A stretch of DNA of 63,216 nucleotides, taken from contig MFNE01000024.1 in the NCBI GenBank assembly GCA_001783695.1, positions 3,040 to 66,255 of the forward strand, in the 5' to 3' direction. Both the position numbers and the translations under genes were made by a program. This DNA comes from Candidatus Lambdaproteobacteria bacterium RIFOXYD2_FULL_50_16 (GTDB taxonomy: Bacteria > SAR324 > XYD2-FULL-50-16). Below, piece after piece: positions 42,897 to 52,395 of this stretch. The notes beneath the pieces were generated by a model. It saw nothing but the letters and a program-made list of their open reading frames with translations, had not been told where the DNA came from and ran no database searches. The first letter of the stretch is position 1. Each line of letters opens with the position of its first letter.

Positions 42897-43777
42897 CGGC
42901 GGCGGCCCCTTTTGAGGAAAAACCGGGTCAAGGTTTTTTGCAGATCCTCGCCTTCTGCTAATTTAAGATAGTCCGCCCCTAACCCTGTAAAAAACCGGGA
43001 TCGGTCCTCACTAGGGGTTTGTGGCAGAAGGTCTGTATCGATCAAAACCCGTTGGCCCGTCTCTAGGTCTTCGACTTCTAATAGCCCCATGCCTTTAAGC
43101 TCGTTTAGCTGCGCCGCCCCGGTCTCGATGGCGACTAGGTCTTGTTTTTTAGCGAGGTGTCGCAGGGGCTTTTCATAACCTTCAGGCGAGATAAAGTCGC
43201 TAAGTACAAAAATCACCCCTCGGCGCTTGAGGGCGTGGTTGCAATATTCGAGTGCCCCTTTTAGGTCGGTTCCCTTGTGTTCTGGCTGGAAATACAACAT
43301 TTCTCGCAAGAGCCGCATCAGGTGTTTGCGACCTTTTTTAGGCGGGATAAATAGCTCAATTTGATCGGTGAACACCAGTAGGCCTAAGGCGTCATTCTTG
43401 CGCAGTCCAGAAAGACCAATAGTCGCCGCCACTTCCACAGACTTTTGGTATCGGCTAGCCCCCTCCAAACCAAAGCCCGAACTAGCGGAGCCGTCGATCA
43501 CAAAAAAAACACTTAGCTCGCGCTCTTCGTGATAGGTTTTGATATAAGGGTGGCCCAAGCGGGCGGTGACCATCCAGTCGATGTGCCGAGGGTCATCGCC
43601 AGGGACATACTCGCGGACCTGATCAAACTCCATTCCCCGGCCCTTAAAGGCCGACTGATATTCCCCGGCCAAGTGTTCGTCCACTTGTCTGCGGGTTTGC
43701 AGTTGCAGCGCCTTAACCCGGCGGAAGAGTTCGGCTTCTGGGCGGGATTGGTCGGGCAGGGTGCCTTTACTCCTCAT
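42893..43777 (-). CDS. DUF58-domain protein
   Basis: A 294-residue protein with the DUF58 signature YQSAFKGRGMEFDQVREYVPGDDPRHIDW and the following Thr-containing ARLGHPYIKTYHEERELSVF. DUF58 proteins carry a VWA-like fold and regularly neighbour MoxR ATPases; they may bind the ATPase's client. A VWA-like segment VFFVIDGSASSGFG (DxSxS) is present. It overlaps both moxR and the BatD-like gene by 4 bases. Confidence 0.93.
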   Translation of the reverse strand: MRSKGTLPDQSRPEAELFRRVKALQLQTRRQVDEHLAGEYQSAFKGRGMEFDQVREYVPGDDPRHIDWMVTARLGHPYIKTYHEERELSVFFVIDGSASSGFGLEGASRYQKSVEVAATIGLSGLRKNDALGLLVFTDQIELFIPPKKGRKHLMRLLREMLYFQPEHKGTDLKGALEYCNHALKRRGVIFVLSDFISPEGYEKPLRHLAKKQDLVAIETGAAQLNELKGMGLLEVEDLETGQRVLIDTDLLPQTPSEDRSRFFTGLGADYLKLAEGEDLQKTLTRFFLKRGRRR

Positions 43778-44766
43778 GGGACCTTCACCGCGCCTAATAT
43801 CCGCCCAATCATCTGGTCGCTAGTGATCTCTTCGGCTTCGGCCTCATAGCTGACCAATATCCGGTGACGCAGCACCATGGGGGCGGCCAATTTGATCTCA
43901 GTGGGGGTGACAAATCCCTTGCCCGCCATAAAGGCTAAGGCTTTGGCAGCAATCGCAAGGTTAATGCTGGCCCTAGGGCTAGCACCCATTTCAATCAAGG
44001 GGGCCAACTCGGCTAACCCATATTGGCTGGGGTGGCGAGTGGCATCGACTAGCTCGACAATGTAGCGTTTGATTTTTTCGTCTAAGTAAACCTGTTCGAT
44101 CAAACCCCGAATCTCCATCACCTCGGTTTTGTCTAAAACCGGGGTTAATGGAGCAAACTCGGCAAGGCCGGTCACCCGGTTAAGTATCTCTAATTCGTCT
44201 GCCTTAGAGGGGTAACCAACCAAAAGTTTGAGCATAAACCGGTCGATCTGGGCTTCGGGTAAGGGGTAGGTGCCTTCTTGCTCGATGGGGTTTTGGGTTG
44301 CTAGGACCATAAAGGGGTCCGCCAATTTGTGGGTGGTATCGCCTAAGGTCACTTGGCGTTCTTGCATCACCTCTAAAAGCGCCGACTGTACCTTGGCGGG
44401 AGCCCGGTTGATCTCGTCGGCCAAGATCAGGTTGGAAAAAATCGGCCCTTTTTTCGGATTAAAACTCCCGTCTTTAGGGTTATAAATCAAGGTGCCGGTT
44501 AGGTCGGCAGGTAACATGTCTGGGGTAAATTGAATCCTAGAAAAATCGGCTTTAATCGCTTGGGAAAGCGCTTTGACGGTCAAGGTTTTGGCCAGACCGG
44601 GCAAACCTTCTAAGAGCACATGGCCGCCGGTCATCATCCCAATAATCAACCCCTCAATCATCTCCTCCTGGCCCACCACCGACTTGGCCACCTCGGCCTT
44701 GAGGCGGCCAAGTTTGCTGGCCAAACGGGCGATTTCTTGTTCCAATTCTTTGATTTGATCGTACAT
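43774..44766 (-). CDS. moxR: MoxR-family AAA+ ATPase
   Basis: A 330-residue AAA+ ATPase. Walker A is LEGLPGLAKTLTVKAL, Walker B LILADEINRAPAKVQSALLE, then sensor 1 FMVLATQNPIEQEGTYPLPEAQIDRF, the MoxR hallmark. It is thought to act as a chaperone that activates or inserts metal or cofactor-containing enzymes together with VWA proteins. It is the first gene of a minus-strand operon reaching to 36844. A weak AT-rich promoter region lies between it and the divergent glycosyltransferase. Start ATG 44766 is preferred over TTG 44772. Confidence 0.94.
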   Translation of the reverse strand: MYDQIKELEQEIARLASKLGRLKAEVAKSVVGQEEMIEGLIIGMMTGGHVLLEGLPGLAKTLTVKALSQAIKADFSRIQFTPDMLPADLTGTLIYNPKDGSFNPKKGPIFSNLILADEINRAPAKVQSALLEVMQERQVTLGDTTHKLADPFMVLATQNPIEQEGTYPLPEAQIDRFMLKLLVGYPSKADELEILNRVTGLAEFAPLTPVLDKTEVMEIRGLIEQVYLDEKIKRYIVELVDATRHPSQYGLAELAPLIEMGASPRASINLAIAAKALAFMAGKGFVTPTEIKLAAPMVLRHRILVSYEAEAEEITSDQMIGRILGAVKVP

Positions 44767-44857
44767 AGTCAAGTCTGGGCAGAGGTGAAGTTTTTTTTTA
44801 TAAGTAGAATAGGCCTAAACCCCTTCTCTTTCAAGGGGCACAAGGCTAAGATAGGTT

Positions 44858-45946
44858 ATGAAAATTGGCATTGATACAAAAAACTACGGTTTGCACCAAG
44901 GGGGCATCTTTAACGCCACCTTTGCGCCCTTGACCGGCTTGATTAAGTCCAAGCGGGATTGGGAGTTTTTAGCGATAGGGCCAGAGGCCGGTTGCCGCTG
45001 GTTTACGGGGCAACCTAACGTTCAAAGCTGTTTAGTCGAACTGCCCGCCATAAAGTATGGGGGTTATCTCTACAACTTCACCCGGTTTCCTTATCGATTG
45101 CCCAAAGGGCTAGACGGATTTTACAGCCCCTACTATGACCTGTGGCTTCCTAAAGATCTCCCGCAGGTAATTACCATTCACGATCTAGTTTATTTCCTAC
45201 AACCTGAAGGTTACAATCCCCTTCTGTTGGCCTACTACAAAAGAATCGCCAACCGTAACGGGGCCTTGGCCAAGGCAGTGATTACCGTCTCCGAGAGCAG
45301 TCGCCGTGATATTTTAACCCATTTGGGGTTGCCTGAGGACAAGGTGGTGGTGATCCCAAACAGCATTGATCCCCAGTGGCTTTCCCCGGTGCAAAAAACC
45401 GGGTGGGGAGAAGCGGTAGCCGCGAGGTTTAAGGACCAGGCGTTGCTTTTATATCCTGGCGGACTGGAACGGCGGAAAAATCTGGGCCGCTTGCTGGAGG
45501 CGGTGGCGCTCTTGCCTGAGGGGTATTGTTTGGTTTTGACCGGCAACCCAGCCCAGTATCGCAAGGCCCATCCGAGGTTGGTTCATTTAGAAAAAAAAGG
45601 TCGTGCTTGGCTGCCTGGATTTTTAAGTTCGCAGGAGTTGCGCGAATTATACGGGCTTTCGCAAGCGGTGGTGTATCCTTCGCTACTAGAGGGGTTTGGT
45701 TATCCGATGATCGAGGCGATGGCCACCAGAAAGCCTCTGGCCTGTTCTAACGCCAGTTGCTTGCCCGAAATTGGGGGGGATTATCCGATCTATTTTGATC
45801 CAAAAAGCCCGGCGCAAATGGCCGAAGCCATGTTAGAGGCGGCAGGAAAAACGATTCACCCAAATTTTGTGTTCCCCGAAAAGTACCGACTAGAACACAA
45901 CCAACCCCAATTTATCCAACTGTTCGAACGGATTTTTGGCTTGTAG
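44858..45946 (+). CDS. Glycosyltransferase family 4
   Basis: A 362-residue GT-B enzyme. The acceptor domain opens with MKIGIDTKNYGLHQGGIFN. The donor domain has YPGGLERRKNLGRLLEAVAL, then SLLEGFGYPMIEAMATRKPL with the conserved Glu pair of GT4. It should transfer a sugar from a nucleotide donor in the cytoplasm, but the acceptor is unknown. It stands alone, divergent from the moxR operon and convergent with accD (4 bases between stops), so no pathway partner is adjacent. Confidence 0.9.
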   Translation: MKIGIDTKNYGLHQGGIFNATFAPLTGLIKSKRDWEFLAIGPEAGCRWFTGQPNVQSCLVELPAIKYGGYLYNFTRFPYRLPKGLDGFYSPYYDLWLPKDLPQVITIHDLVYFLQPEGYNPLLLAYYKRIANRNGALAKAVITVSESSRRDILTHLGLPEDKVVVIPNSIDPQWLSPVQKTGWGEAVAARFKDQALLLYPGGLERRKNLGRLLEAVALLPEGYCLVLTGNPAQYRKAHPRLVHLEKKGRAWLPGFLSSQELRELYGLSQAVVYPSLLEGFGYPMIEAMATRKPLACSNASCLPEIGGDYPIYFDPKSPAQMAEAMLEAAGKTIHPNFVFPEKYRLEHNQPQFIQLFERIFGL

Positions 45947-45950
45947 TTTT

Positions 45951-46793
45951 TTATGGGTGTAAGAGCCTTAGAAGATTAGCGATTTTGGCTTTCATCTGCT
46001 GGCGGTCACAAACAATATCCACCGCCCCATGCTCGAGCAGAAACTCGGCCCGCTGGAAGCCTTTAGGTAGTTTTTGTCCGATGGTCTGCTGGATCACGCG
46101 CGCTCCAGCAAAGCCAATCTGGGCTCCCTTCTCGGCGATTTGCACATCACCTAGCATGGCAAAACTGGCCGAGACCCCGCCTGTGGTGGGGTCGGTTAGG
46201 ACTGATAGGTAAGGGATTTTTGCTTCTGAAAGCTTGTGTAAGGCAGCCGAGGTTTTGGCCATTTGCATCAGACTTAACGCCCCTTCCTGCATCCGCGCCC
46301 CCCCAGAAGCCGAGACTAAAATCACCGGGATTTTGCGTTTAATACCGTGCTCGATGGTGCGAGTGATTTTCTCGCCCACCGCCGAACCCATGGACCCCCC
46401 CATAAACCGGAAGTTAAACACCCCCATTGAAACCGACTGGCCTTCAATTTTACCTTCACCGCAGGTAATTGCTTCTTCCAGCTTGGTTTTACTGGTCGCT
46501 TCTTTGATGCGGTCCTTGTATTTTTTTGAATCTTTGAACTGCAAAGGGTCCAGCGCGGTTATTCCAGTAAACAGTTCTGTCCAGGTGCCTTCGTCGATCA
46601 GGGTTTCGATCCGTTCCTCAGCGGTCAGTCGGTAGTGGTAACCACAAGAGGGGCAAACCTTGAGATTTTTATCCAGGTCTTTCGAATACAGGGTTTGGCT
46701 GCATTCTGGGCATTTGATCCACACCCCGGTAGGAATATTTTTTTTGTTGTCCGCCGGGATCAACTTGGCGGCAGTCCGCTTGAACCAGGACAT
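45951..46793 (-). CDS. accD: Acetyl-CoA carboxylase carboxyltransferase subunit beta
   Basis: The beta subunit of the carboxyltransferase that makes malonyl-CoA for fatty acid synthesis. An N-terminal zinc finger CPECSQTLYSKDLDKNLKVC-PSC gives two CX2C pairs, and the crotonase-fold region contains VSASGGARMQEGALSLMQMA and VLTDPTTGGVSASFAMLGD, both diagnostic. The 280-residue length is standard. It is convergent with the glycosyltransferase gene; accA is not in the window. Confidence 0.97.
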   Translation of the reverse strand: MSWFKRTAAKLIPADNKKNIPTGVWIKCPECSQTLYSKDLDKNLKVCPSCGYHYRLTAEERIETLIDEGTWTELFTGITALDPLQFKDSKKYKDRIKEATSKTKLEEAITCGEGKIEGQSVSMGVFNFRFMGGSMGSAVGEKITRTIEHGIKRKIPVILVSASGGARMQEGALSLMQMAKTSAALHKLSEAKIPYLSVLTDPTTGGVSASFAMLGDVQIAEKGAQIGFAGARVIQQTIGQKLPKGFQRAEFLLEHGAVDIVCDRQQMKAKIANLLRLLHP

Positions 46794-46859
46794 AAAAGGT
46801 CTCGAAAAGGTTGATGGCCAAGAATAACCGGTTTGGCGGCAAAGGTAAAGCGGGGGGCT

Positions 46860-48716
46860 TTAAAACTGCTCGGCAAGAGCTAAAACCCGGCGACCATAGG
46901 ACCTAGGGCCTTGAGAATAGAGTTCACTTTTGATTTGCGGAAAGGCCCGCTCGCCTGCGGTGGGGCCCATTAATCGCAGATATAAGGGATTTTTTAACAG
47001 GTCAGAACGGAGCTGGGCCTCACACAGTTGGGTAACCAAGGCCTTGGGTGAGGTTTTGCCCCAAGCCTTTTTATTGTCTAAAGCATAACGCAACAAAAAC
47101 CACTGGGTTTGAGATTGGTGGGTCCAGTCGATGGTTAACGAGTAGGGTTTATAAAAGGCGAGATCCCCATCGGCGCTGACCGGACGCTTAAGTTTATAGG
47201 AGAGCCTAAGTTGAATGGCCGCGCGAAAGGTGGAGAGTTCACCCGTTAGATTTTCTGCTGCAAAAAACAGCAGGTCATGGGGGTGGCCTTGTTGATGGTC
47301 GAGGTAGCGTGGTTTTATTTTAGTTAAAAAAATCAAGGTCAAGGTGCGTGTTTTGTTTAGTGGAGCCTTCTTTAAACCACTTAAAGACGCAATTAGCCCG
47401 TGCCGGTCAACCTGCCCTTTTATAAACACCTCTGGGAAACGCGCCGAAAGCTCTGGGTTTTGGTTTAGTTTTTCAACTAAGTGATTAATATTGACCTGCC
47501 AAAGCCCAAAGGTCTGGGGCTCATAACGCAAGCGCCTTAAGCGGGCTTCTAGGTTTAACGCTTGACTGCCCAACTTGGCGAGGCTGCTATATTTATCCAT
47601 AAGTTGGTCTAACAATTGCGCAGCTTGGTGACTCCAGAGATAAACGTCGTATTCAGTGGCGTGGGACTTGGGCTCGGTTATCTCTAGGAGCCGTTTGGTA
47701 AGGGCTTCCTTTTCTTGTTCTAATTTCTTATCTAACATCAACCCCGTCAAAAACCGCCCCCAACCGACCTCGGTGGGGCCTAGCACTTTGTGGAACTGTT
47801 CGCGCAAGGATTTCTTTTTAATCTCATTTACCGAAGGGTTCCAGAGCAAGCTGGATTCCTTAAAGGCCATCGCTAAAATAACCTTTAGCCCTTGGGGGCT
47901 TGGATAAAACTGGGCTTCGTGCAAGGCTTGTTCTAAGGGCTGGGCTAGATCGGGCGGGAGTTGCGCACTAGCAAAAATCGGTTGATAAAGCAGCTCATCA
48001 CCAATAAAGGCAATATTTTTCCCCTGGTCTAAAGAAAACCCAAATTCGCCACATCGCTTGGCTAGCCTTTGGGCAACCCCCCGCCCCTCTATCGTGCCTA
48101 TGGAGGCTTGTATCAATGGACGTTGCTGGTGGCGGTTGGTGTAAAAGGGTAGGCCGACCTTTTTTAAGGTGGTGGGCAGATCACTTTGGGACTGTCCCAT
48201 CTCCCAAGCTACATAAGCCGGACTTTGCCAGCCTTTTAACGTATTTAAATGAACCCTTGAACCAGCTTCAACCCGGTGTTGGCAGTGATCCCACATGGCC
48301 GCCATCACCGGTGGCATCCAGGCACGACCTCGTTGCAAAAAACCTTTGGCAGTGACTAGTTCCGCCTTTTCACCAGGTACCCGGTAAAACATTTTGATTC
48401 GAGCCGCCTTGTTTTCTAAATAATTGAGCCAAAAAAGTCCGTCCTTGATCTCTTGGCGGCTTAGTTTTTGGAGCTTGGCCTCAGCCAAGAGTCTGGTTTT
48501 TAGGGTTGGAAAATCAATGGCTTGTTGGTCGCTAAGATCGAGTAGTCTTAAAAAAGGTTTGGCTGATTCAAAGGTGCGTTTTAAGTAGGCCGTTTCCTTG
48601 GGGTGCGCTACTTCAGGAGGCGGTAGGGAAGGCTTTTTGGGTGGAACGGGCTTGGGCGCAGCACAGGCGCCAAGAAAAAAAAGAAAAACTAAAAGGGAGC
48701 GAACATAGGGGGCCAT
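46860..48716 (-). CDS. Lipoprotein with lysozyme-like domain, DUF1615-like
   Basis: A 618-residue protein with a lipoprotein signal (LLVFLFFLGAC, Cys near residue 18) and a Pro/Lys-rich linker. The middle contains a transglycosylase-like stretch: LKVILAMAFKESSLLWNPSV, with the candidate catalytic Glu, and later YEPQTFGLWQVNINHL. The C-terminal part (AAENLTGELSTFRAAIQLRL and DGDLAFYKPYSL) resembles DUF1615, a lysozyme-like lipoprotein family. Peptidoglycan cleavage is an inference. A TTG start at 48749 is possible; ATG 48716 places the signal better. It follows atpE in the same direction. Confidence 0.6.
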   Translation of the reverse strand: MAPYVRSLLVFLFFLGACAAPKPVPPKKPSLPPPEVAHPKETAYLKRTFESAKPFLRLLDLSDQQAIDFPTLKTRLLAEAKLQKLSRQEIKDGLFWLNYLENKAARIKMFYRVPGEKAELVTAKGFLQRGRAWMPPVMAAMWDHCQHRVEAGSRVHLNTLKGWQSPAYVAWEMGQSQSDLPTTLKKVGLPFYTNRHQQRPLIQASIGTIEGRGVAQRLAKRCGEFGFSLDQGKNIAFIGDELLYQPIFASAQLPPDLAQPLEQALHEAQFYPSPQGLKVILAMAFKESSLLWNPSVNEIKKKSLREQFHKVLGPTEVGWGRFLTGLMLDKKLEQEKEALTKRLLEITEPKSHATEYDVYLWSHQAAQLLDQLMDKYSSLAKLGSQALNLEARLRRLRYEPQTFGLWQVNINHLVEKLNQNPELSARFPEVFIKGQVDRHGLIASLSGLKKAPLNKTRTLTLIFLTKIKPRYLDHQQGHPHDLLFFAAENLTGELSTFRAAIQLRLSYKLKRPVSADGDLAFYKPYSLTIDWTHQSQTQWFLLRYALDNKKAWGKTSPKALVTQLCEAQLRSDLLKNPLYLRLMGPTAGERAFPQIKSELYSQGPRSYGRRVLALAEQF

Positions 48717-48770
48717 CCAAGGCCGAGGGAAGGAAAGCGAGGCCTCCAAGAGGAAGCCCCGCCAGACCTA

Positions 48771-49094
48771 CTAGATCTTATTGAGCAGCATAAAGGCGAT
48801 CAACAGAGCGTAGATAACCAAAGATTCGATCAACGCCAATCCGATAATCATTGGGGTGAAGATCTTGTCTGCACTACCAGGGTTGCGGGCGATACCTTCT
48901 AGTGCGGCAGCACCAACGCGACCTTGGCCAATTCCACCACCGGCAGCGGCGACAGCAATCGCAAGGCCAGCGCCCAGCGCCAAGCCCATTTTGTCTAGTC
49001 CACTGCCAGTCGAAGCGGCAGCCGCTGCTTCTTCAGCGAAAAGGGCCATTGGAGCCAGCAAAGAGAAAAGCAAAAAGAAAGCTTTTTTAAACAT
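48771..49094 (-). CDS. atpE: ATP synthase F0 subunit c with leader peptide
   Basis: A 107-residue subunit of the c-ring. A hydrophobic leader ending near residue 20 (APMALFA) precedes the two membrane helices; such leaders are known in deltaproteobacteria and relatives. Helix 1 has the [14 protein letters not shown] region with Gln57, the loop is ARNPGS, and helix 2 has the ion-carrying Glu90 followed by Ser91 ([11 protein letters not shown]). AAGGATTATC precedes the ATG at 49094. It is followed by the lysozyme-like lipoprotein gene; the F1 genes are not in the window. Confidence 0.95.
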   Translation of the reverse strand: MFKKAFFLLFSLLAPMALFAEEAAAAASTGSGLDKMGLALGAGLAIAVAAAGGGIGQGRVGAAALEGIARNPGSADKIFTPMIIGLALIESLVIYALLIAFMLLNKI

Positions 49095-49119
49095 GATAAT
49101 CCTTGTTTGTCGTAGGATG

Positions 49120-49836
49120 TTAATGATCGTGGGCAAGTGCCATCTGAAAATAAACCAGGGTCAAGAGTAGGAAGACGAAGGTTTGTACAAAGGAAACAAA
49201 CAGGCCCAGCCCCAAAAAGGGTAGAGGCAGCACCAAGGGTAGGATGCCAAAGAAAACGGCTCCGACCATATGGTCACCCGTGATGTTTCCGAAGAGACGT
49301 AAAGCCAAAGACAAAGGCCTTACCAAGTGGCTGATCAATTCAATGGGGAACATCAGCCAAGCTAACCACCAAGCTGGTCCCATGAAATGTTTAATGTACG
49401 CAAACCCATGGGTCTGGAATCCAAGAACATGGGTAATAACAAAGACGATCAGCCCCAAGACGATAGTCACGTTAAATTGGTCAGTCGGGGGGTTAAAGCC
49501 GGGGACCAATCCTAAAAGGTTGTTAATCAGAATAAAAAACGCCAGCGAGCCCGTTAAGGCAAAAAGGCTTTTGGCTTTGTGTCCAATAAGGCCTTCGGTA
49601 AAATGGTAAACCCCGCCAACAATCGTTTCGGTCACGCTGGCCAAGTCAAGTTTGCCTGTAGGCTCAATCTGTGTCCCAGAGCGAAACTTAGCCCCAGCTA
49701 CTAGCGCGAGTACAATCAACACTAGCGAGGTAAACAAAACATCGACCCCTAGGTGAGTATCAACATGGATCGATTCAAGGGCATGATTGACCGGCGTGGC
49801 CAAGGAACCCCAAGTAAACGCGCCTTCTGCGGACAT
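49120..49836 (-). CDS. atpB: ATP synthase F0 subunit a
   Basis: A 238-residue polytopic subunit forming the half-channels that move ions past the c-ring. The essential Arg lies in [20 protein letters not shown]. The helix before it ([12 protein letters not shown]) and [11 protein letters not shown] are conserved family features. The ATG shares one base with the stop of the upstream AtpI-like gene. Confidence 0.96.
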   Translation of the reverse strand: MSAEGAFTWGSLATPVNHALESIHVDTHLGVDVLFTSLVLIVLALVAGAKFRSGTQIEPTGKLDLASVTETIVGGVYHFTEGLIGHKAKSLFALTGSLAFFILINNLLGLVPGFNPPTDQFNVTIVLGLIVFVITHVLGFQTHGFAYIKHFMGPAWWLAWLMFPIELISHLVRPLSLALRLFGNITGDHMVGAVFFGILPLVLPLPFLGLGLFVSFVQTFVFLLLTLVYFQMALAHDH

Positions 49837-50240
49837 CAGTTATCTTCGGACAGGTGGTTGTTTGACTCGGCCTCTGGGCCCCCGGCCATTAGACTGGAAC
49901 CCAAGCTTATCAAAGGCAAAGTCGCGAGTCCGGCCATAATCCCCCAAGTGTCCATCTTATAGCGGGTGACCGCCAAAAACAGGAACGCCATGCTGATCCC
50001 GAATTTGAGGACGTAAAACACCGCTACCGGAGCCTTGGGCTGACCGGAAATAAACAGGCGGGCCATCAAAAACTGTGAAGCGTAAAAATTGAAGGCCACA
50101 ACTGCCGACCCTACCAACGCACCTAGGGCAAAGTCAACCCCAAAGGCCGCCCATCCACCCCCACAAGTCAGGGTAATCAGGCTCAAAAGGCCAAGGTTGG
50201 TGCGAGTGAGCCTTTTTTTTTCTCTAGGGTCTTTGATCAC
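49836..50240 (-). CDS. atpI: ATP synthase I-chain-like membrane protein
   Basis: A 134-residue protein with four hydrophobic segments (starting at about residues 14, 36, 72 and 96) and a polar C-terminal tail. Size, topology and place just before atpB identify the small accessory ATP synthase subunit I family, which may help assemble the c-ring or carry magnesium. The start is GTG (50240), inside the end of the upstream gene by 17 bases. Confidence 0.75.
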   Translation of the reverse strand: MIKDPREKKRLTRTNLGLLSLITLTCGGGWAAFGVDFALGALVGSAVVAFNFYASQFLMARLFISGQPKAPVAVFYVLKFGISMAFLFLAVTRYKMDTWGIMAGLATLPLISLGSSLMAGGPEAESNNHLSEDN

Positions 50241-50505
50241 TATTATTTTCGGAAGATTGAGCTTTTTCTGTAGCGTTGTCTGCTTTTAGTTTTTGCAAGG
50301 TGCGGTACAGAGCACTAAAGCTGGCCCCGACACCGGCAAAAAACCATAAAAACAGCATGTATGGCTCGGTCCCTAGCCATTTGTCGAGTCCGTAGCCGAT
50401 AAGCGCACCTACGGCAACGGACAAACCCATTTCAATACCCACAGAACTGTACTCTAACTTTTTAAGCCAAGGGGGACTGTCATTTTGGTTAGTTTCTGGT
50501 GCCAT
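50224..50505 (-). CDS. atpZ: AtpZ/F1F0 ATPase subunit 1-like protein
   Basis: A 93-residue protein with two membrane helices (SSVGIEMGLSVAVGALIGYGL and YMLFLWFFAGVGASFSALYR), matching the small AtpZ family. The signature Gly-rich first helix and a Lys-Asp-rich C-terminal tail fit. It is the first gene of the F0 operon and overlaps the AtpI-like gene. Confidence 0.8.
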   Translation of the reverse strand: MAPETNQNDSPPWLKKLEYSSVGIEMGLSVAVGALIGYGLDKWLGTEPYMLFLWFFAGVGASFSALYRTLQKLKADNATEKAQSSENNSDQRP

Positions 50506-50512
50506 TACCCTA

Positions 50513-50542
50513 GAAATATGCCGTAAAGCATGTGTTCGTCAA
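50513..50542 (-). promoter_or_regulatory. Candidate sigma-70 promoter for the atp operon
   Basis: On the minus strand: TTGACG (plus coordinates 50537-50542), 18-base spacer, TATTTC (50513-50518). The atpZ ATG follows closely, so the leader would be only a few bases. Confidence 0.4.
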
Positions 50543-50633
50543 GCTTAGTGACGCTTTTTGCACGTCTTTTGCTTTGCAAAGGGACACTAAAAGGATAAAG
50601 TGAGACGCCTTATCAAAAGTGGCCAGAACCTAT

Positions 50634-52394
50634 ATGAATCAATCAAACAATATAAAAGCAGTTCCCGAAAACCTGTTAAAGCTGGTGGCTTCTATCCAGG
50701 AGCCCGCTTTTTTACAGGAAAAAGGCGGTAGAATTGCCTGGGCCAACTTGGCGGCGCTGCGGCTTTTTGGGCTTAGCGAATCTGAAATGATTGGTAAAAG
50801 TCCCTCTGAAGCGCTGGAGCCCAAGGGCCAGGGGATGTTTGATCGGCAATTTGAAAAGATCGCCCAAGGGGACCAACACGGCTTTATGACCACGGTCACC
50901 AAAAAAGACGGCAGCGAGCTTGATCTTAGTTTTCACTTTTCCCACCTAGCCAATGGGTCTGATGCCTATCTGCTTTCGCAAGTAGAAGCCGAACAAAACC
51001 ACCTGCCCAGTTTACACCAGCAAGGCTACCAAGAACTCTTAGAAGCCATTGAGTCAGGCGTTTTTGTGTTGGTTGATGATCACATCCGCTTTGCGAACCG
51101 CTATTTCTGCGAATTAACCGGCTTTAGTGAGGCCGAGTTGATCGGCAAGTCTCTTTTTGACTTGATTCACCATAAAGATCTGCACCAATTCAGCCGAAAA
51201 TACCGAAACCGCGACGAGATGGTTTTAGGTGGCGATGAATTCGAGTTCCGCATCCACCAAAAAGATGGGCTGGTGGTATATGTATATATGGTCTTGGGGG
51301 AGATCAAGTTCGAAGGCCGCGACGCTATGGCCGCCTCGGTTAATGATATTACCATGCGTAAAATCATCGAAGAGGAAAACGAAAAATATGCCTTAGAGAT
51401 TAAAGAACAGTACGCCTACGTGGACAACCTGATCGAACGCTTGCCTTTGGGTGCTTGGATTATCGATTTTTCTGAAGAGCCCTGCCAGTCTGGCGACCCG
51501 TTTTGTAAAAAGGCGCATGAAAAGTTAGGCTTTTCTGTTTCGATTACCCGAGTAAACAAAGCCTTGGCCCAAATGATGGGGTTTTCGAAGCGGGAAATGG
51601 TGGGTGCTTCAATCTTTGATCCCCGATTTGTTGACGAAAAAAATGCCAACATTTTTTTAGAAAACCTCACCCAACGCCGTCAGGGTAAAAGGGGTAGTTA
51701 CGAGATTGAGGTCAAACACAGGTCTGGGCGTATAATCCCAATTCTCTTAGAAGCGATCCCCACGGTTTTTGAGTCAGATCACGTTATGGCTAGGCAAGCG
51801 ATTGGGCTCATGGTGGACCTGACCGAGTCTAAGGCCGCCGAAGCCGAGATGAAACGGCTTAATGAAAAGCTTACCGAGTTTTCTAAAACCGATGCGTTGA
51901 CCGGTCTGGCCAACCGCCGAAACTTCGACGAATACCTTGGCCAAGAGATCAACCGGGCTATTCGCGAAAAGTGGGATTTGTCGTTGATTTTGATCGATAT
52001 CGACTTCTTTAAAAAATACAACGACGGTTATGGCCACCTTGCGGGTGACCAATGCTTGCAAGGCGTAGCCGAGGCCTTTCGCTCGGTGGTTAAACGGGCT
52101 ATTGACTTGTGCGCCCGTTATGGCGGAGAGGAATTTGCGGTTATTCTGCCTTCAACTAGCACCGAAGGGGCGCTGAAAGTTGGTGAATCCTTGCGGGCGG
52201 CAGTAGCAGCAGCACAAATCCCTCACGCTCATTCAGCCGCCGCTCCCTTTGTAACGATTAGTGCCGGGGTCTCCACTATGCGAGCCGGCGAGAAGTTTGA
52301 CGCAGATCGGTTGATTGTTTTGGCAGATGAAGGCTTGTATCAGTCGAAAACCGATGGCCGCAACCGGGTGACTGCGGCGCTCCGGCGAAGGTAA
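50634..52394 (+). CDS. PAS-PAS-PAS-GGDEF diguanylate cyclase
   Basis: A 586-residue signalling protein without membrane segments. Three PAS-like domains cover about residues 15-130, 130-250 and 260-400 (AFLQEKGGRIAWANLAALRLF and FANRYFCELTGFSEAEL mark the first two). The GGDEF domain begins with KTDALTGLANRRNFDEYL. The active-site loop is GGEEF near residue 497, and RAID lies exactly five residues before it, a product-inhibition I-site, so it should make cyclic di-GMP and be feedback inhibited. A GTG start at 50619 is an alternative. No EAL domain is nearby. Confidence 0.93.
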   Translation: MNQSNNIKAVPENLLKLVASIQEPAFLQEKGGRIAWANLAALRLFGLSESEMIGKSPSEALEPKGQGMFDRQFEKIAQGDQHGFMTTVTKKDGSELDLSFHFSHLANGSDAYLLSQVEAEQNHLPSLHQQGYQELLEAIESGVFVLVDDHIRFANRYFCELTGFSEAELIGKSLFDLIHHKDLHQFSRKYRNRDEMVLGGDEFEFRIHQKDGLVVYVYMVLGEIKFEGRDAMAASVNDITMRKIIEEENEKYALEIKEQYAYVDNLIERLPLGAWIIDFSEEPCQSGDPFCKKAHEKLGFSVSITRVNKALAQMMGFSKREMVGASIFDPRFVDEKNANIFLENLTQRRQGKRGSYEIEVKHRSGRIIPILLEAIPTVFESDHVMARQAIGLMVDLTESKAAEAEMKRLNEKLTEFSKTDALTGLANRRNFDEYLGQEINRAIREKWDLSLILIDIDFFKKYNDGYGHLAGDQCLQGVAEAFRSVVKRAIDLCARYGGEEFAVILPSTSTEGALKVGESLRAAVAAAQIPHAHSAAAPFVTISAGVSTMRAGEKFDADRLIVLADEGLYQSKTDGRNRVTAALRRR

Positions 52395-52395
52395 C

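Noticed and set aside
50540-50618. Sigma-54-like element AGTGACG-N4-TTGCA before the diguanylate cyclase
   Set aside because: The -24 part lacks the GG dinucleotide, so the match is too weak to report as a promoter.
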